This document shows, piece by piece, positions 6,556 to 8,103 of a stretch of 8,103 nt of DNA (its first letter is position 1; every line of letters starts with the position of its first letter). A model generated the notes under the pieces. It was not told the origin of the DNA, ran no database searches, and saw nothing but the letters and a program-made list of their open reading frames with translations. The position numbers and the translations under genes are program-made. The stretch covers positions 1 through 8,103 of the forward strand of contig PAEG01000002.1 in assembly GCA_002703045.1 (NCBI GenBank), written 5' to 3'. The stretch is from Acidimicrobiaceae bacterium (lineage in GTDB: Bacteria; Actinomycetota; Acidimicrobiia; Acidimicrobiales; UBA8592).

Positions 6556-6560
6556 CCTTT
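6556..6560 (-). promoter_or_regulatory. Ribosome binding site deciding the carboxylesterase start
   Basis: The minus strand reads TAAAGG, in which the stop codon of the serine hydrolase overlaps the Shine-Dalgarno AAAGG, then seven bases to the ATG at 6548-6546. This supports that ATG over the in-frame GTG at 6572, which has no ribosome site, and suggests re-initiation after the upstream gene. Confidence 0.6.
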
Positions 6561-8013
6561 ATCCAATTTCACCAGTGTTAGTTGACTCAGCAGGCACTGG
6601 CTCTAACCCGGATTGGTTTGGCTCAGGTAATTCTAGACCGCTGTCTTCTAAGTGGTTAAGCACTATTTCGGTAATTTCATCTGCGATGCTGCCAACATCT
6701 GGATCAACAGGAATCATGTTCGTAGATAGAGCAATTGATACATCTAAATCTGGAAAATAACGAGCGTGAGATCGGAAACCGGGAACACCCCCGCCATGCT
6801 CATAGGTAGCGTACCCAACTCTCTGACTTAACTGAATACCCAATGCGTATGAAGTTCCTATGGCTTTTTCTGCGAAAAGATTAACTGTTTCTTCCTCAAG
6901 AATAGTCCCATCGAACATTGCTTTAAAGACGCGGGCTAAATCATCCATTTGTGCTTCAACGCCCCCACCGGTCCAACCAACTGATGAGAGAACTTCCTGA
7001 GGGCCGACGCTCAAATCAAGTATTTCTTCGCTGATTGTTGCATCTTCTACGTAAGGGGCAAGTCCTGGAAGGAGCGATATTAAGCTAGCAAGTTCTCCCT
7101 GAACGAACATTGAGGGAACCATTGACGGGGGAAATTCTTTTGGTGGAAGATACATATCAGGAGCGTCAGCTGGAATAGATATATATTCTCTGATTAATTC
7201 ATGCGCTTCTTTTCCAGTGACTGCTTCTATTACTAATCCCGCTATGACATGGCCGACGGTATTGTATTGGTATTCCGTTCCAGGAATATATTGAGGGCCT
7301 CTACCGAACCCCCAATCAACAACTTCTTGAGGCTCGAAAGCAACGTCTAGCCTTGAACTAGCGAGCAAATAAAAGCCAGGATCAAAAGCGTACTCAGGGA
7401 AACCATCTGTGTGGTTTAAGATCTGTCGAATCGTAATGAGTGGTGCATAATCCACGCCATCAAGGACATAACCTGTGGCCCATTCTTTCCCAAGATAGGT
7501 CATTACTGGTTCATCTATTTCTATTTGTCCTTCTTCAACTAATTTCAAAACTACGGCTGAAGTTATTGGTTTAGAAATACTTGCTATGCGCCAGTAATCA
7601 TCTACCGAAGCAGGAGTTCCATCTCTATCACGATCTCCAGTTGCGACCGTGACTTGGGATCCATCAGGAAGAAGTACTGAAGCGGACGACCCATACGAGC
7701 CATTCGCAAGTAACCAGTTTTGAAGAGCTTCTTGAATTCTTTGGGACAATTCTTCTGAAGCAAGCGTCTCAGGTTCAGAGTCAATAGTTTCTGTTTCAGC
7801 AGTTTCTATTTCAGCAGTTTCTATTTCCGCCTCTTCCTCTTCTGCTTCTTCTATCTTCGTTTCTGATTCATCAGCAGTTTCCATTTTTTCTGATTCCGAA
7901 GATTGTCCTTCTTGCGAAACTGGGATTTCATTTGAATCATCTGAATTTCCACAACTAGGGGTAACTGCTAAAAAAAGTGATAGGACAGCAAGTAATTTGA
8001 AGATTCTGTGCAT
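6559..8013 (-). CDS. Probable lipoprotein serine hydrolase, beta-lactamase/PBP4*-like family
   Basis: A 484-residue exported protein. Residues 1-20 form a signal peptide (His-Arg-x-x-Lys, then a hydrophobic LLAVLSLFLAV run). They end at Cys 21 in VTPSCGN, which looks like a lipobox although Pro at -2 is unusual, so lipid anchoring is likely but not certain. Residues about 22-88 are a Ser/Glu/Thr-rich acidic linker with three 15-base repeats. The catalytic domain (about 89-455) is of the class C beta-lactamase/esterase/D-aminopeptidase group. It has Ser 145-x-x-Lys 148 in WRIASISKPI, Tyr 250 in EYQYNT (YNT where relatives usually have YSN), and His-Gly-Gly (406-408) in place of the KTG box. 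A Pro/Glu-rich tail follows. It acts outside the membrane, probably on esters or peptides; true beta-lactam hydrolysis is not implied. AAGGA lies 11 bases before the ATG. It is the first gene of a leftward pair with the carboxylesterase. Confidence 0.9.
   Translation of the reverse strand: MHRIFKLLAVLSLFLAVTPSCGNSDDSNEIPVSQEGQSSESEKMETADESETKIEEAEEEEAEIETAEIETAETETIDSEPETLASEELSQRIQEALQNWLLANGSYGSSASVLLPDGSQVTVATGDRDRDGTPASVDDYWRIASISKPITSAVVLKLVEEGQIEIDEPVMTYLGKEWATGYVLDGVDYAPLITIRQILNHTDGFPEYAFDPGFYLLASSRLDVAFEPQEVVDWGFGRGPQYIPGTEYQYNTVGHVIAGLVIEAVTGKEAHELIREYISIPADAPDMYLPPKEFPPSMVPSMFVQGELASLISLLPGLAPYVEDATISEEILDLSVGPQEVLSSVGWTGGGVEAQMDDLARVFKAMFDGTILEEETVNLFAEKAIGTSYALGIQLSQRVGYATYEHGGGVPGFRSHARYFPDLDVSIALSTNMIPVDPDVGSIADEITEIVLNHLEDSGLELPEPNQSGLEPVPAESTNTGEIG
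7787..7831 (-). repeat. Three tandem 15-base repeats coding the Glu-rich linker
   Basis: Units at 7787-7801, 7802-7816 and 7817-7831 read GTTTCTRTTTCNGCM on the plus strand; neighbouring units differ at one or two bases. They encode residues 62-76 of the serine hydrolase, AEIET-AEIET-AETET. A related partial copy encoding ETAD lies near 7870-7882. Because the unit is five codons, gain or loss keeps the frame and changes only linker length. Confidence 0.85.
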
Positions 8014-8024
8014 GGGTATTTGAT

Positions 8025-8029
8025 TCCTT
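8025..8029 (-). promoter_or_regulatory. Ribosome binding site of the serine hydrolase gene
   Basis: The minus strand reads TAAGGAA, with an 11-base spacer from AAGGA to the ATG at 8013-8011. This is on the long side but acceptable. In the rest of 8030-8103 I see no promoter hexamer pair or operator convincing enough to report; the region runs to the window edge. Confidence 0.5.
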
Positions 8030-8103
8030 ATCGGGAGTAATACAACGGCATGGCCAGTCTAATCTTGGTTTTACCCTTTAGCTCGTGACGCAAAACCGAA
8101 TAG

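Noticed and set aside
6549..6572. Eight-residue N-terminal extension of the carboxylesterase from a GTG
   Set aside because: No ribosome site precedes the GTG, it would overlap the upstream gene by 14 bases, and the ATG at 6548 has AAAGG at ideal spacing.
6335..6760. Rightward open frame of 141 codons across the carboxylesterase/serine hydrolase junction
   Set aside because: It is antisense to two strongly supported genes and its product has no recognisable motif or domain.
7787..7831. Short repeats considered as a CRISPR-like array
   Set aside because: The units are 15 bases, directly adjacent without spacers, in frame, and encode a plausible acidic protein linker.
2..8103. Search for defence, toxin-antitoxin, phage or transposon genes
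   Set aside because: All nine genes fit metabolic or hydrolase families; no nuclease, integrase, transposase or small toxin-like pair was found.

Overview
The window is a compact stretch of bacterial chromosome. It holds nine protein-coding genes, one of them cut by the left edge, and almost no non-coding DNA. By eye the base composition is slightly AT-rich (one 60-base line I counted is 45% GC). No rRNA, tRNA, mobile element, CRISPR array or prophage gene is visible. The mix of families (an F420-type luciferase-like oxidoreductase, a SnoaL/NTF2-like protein, an actinobacterial-type acyl-CoA dehydrogenase with a GGSDEIQRN C-terminal motif, an SRPBCC protein and a type-B carboxylesterase) suggests an actinobacterium, perhaps a lower-GC Acidimicrobiia-like lineage. 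That assignment is inference from protein resemblance and composition. A Chloroflexi lineage such as SAR202, also rich in such oxidoreductases, cannot be excluded.

Layout. (1) Bases 2-382, rightward: the C-terminal end of a probable alkaline phosphatase/phosphodiesterase-family enzyme. (2) Bases 388-3471, leftward: four genes read in the order NTF2-like protein, LLM flavin oxidoreductase, acyl-CoA dehydrogenase, SRPBCC protein. The first two overlap by 4 bases, and the later gaps are 65 and 38 bases, so this looks like one operon. The set resembles a catabolic cluster for a CoA-linked lipid, terpenoid, steroid or aromatic substrate, but no substrate can be read from the sequence. (3) Bases 3472-3577: the only divergent intergenic region, with plausible promoter elements facing both ways. 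(4) Bases 3578-5078, rightward: an isochorismatase-like cysteine hydrolase followed almost immediately by a pentein-fold amidinohydrolase of the dimethylargininase/arginine-deiminase type. All catalytic residues of both enzymes are visible. A simple joint role would be deimination of a guanidino compound followed by hydrolysis of the resulting carbamoyl compound. (5) Bases 5079-8013, leftward: a secreted, probably lipid-anchored serine hydrolase of the beta-lactamase/penicillin-binding-protein-like family with a glutamate-rich repetitive linker, followed 10 bases later by a type-B carboxylesterase.

The two convergent junctions are extremely tight: 5 bases between stop codons at 382/388, and none at 5078/5079. 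I see no convincing intrinsic terminator at either, so read-through into the opposing gene is likely unless termination happens inside coding sequence. Start codons are uncertain for the cysteine hydrolase, the amidinohydrolase and the carboxylesterase; my choices and the alternatives are given in each entry. I found no defence system, toxin-antitoxin pair or clearly novel machinery. The strongest candidate for something new is the paired guanidino/carbamoyl hydrolase module.
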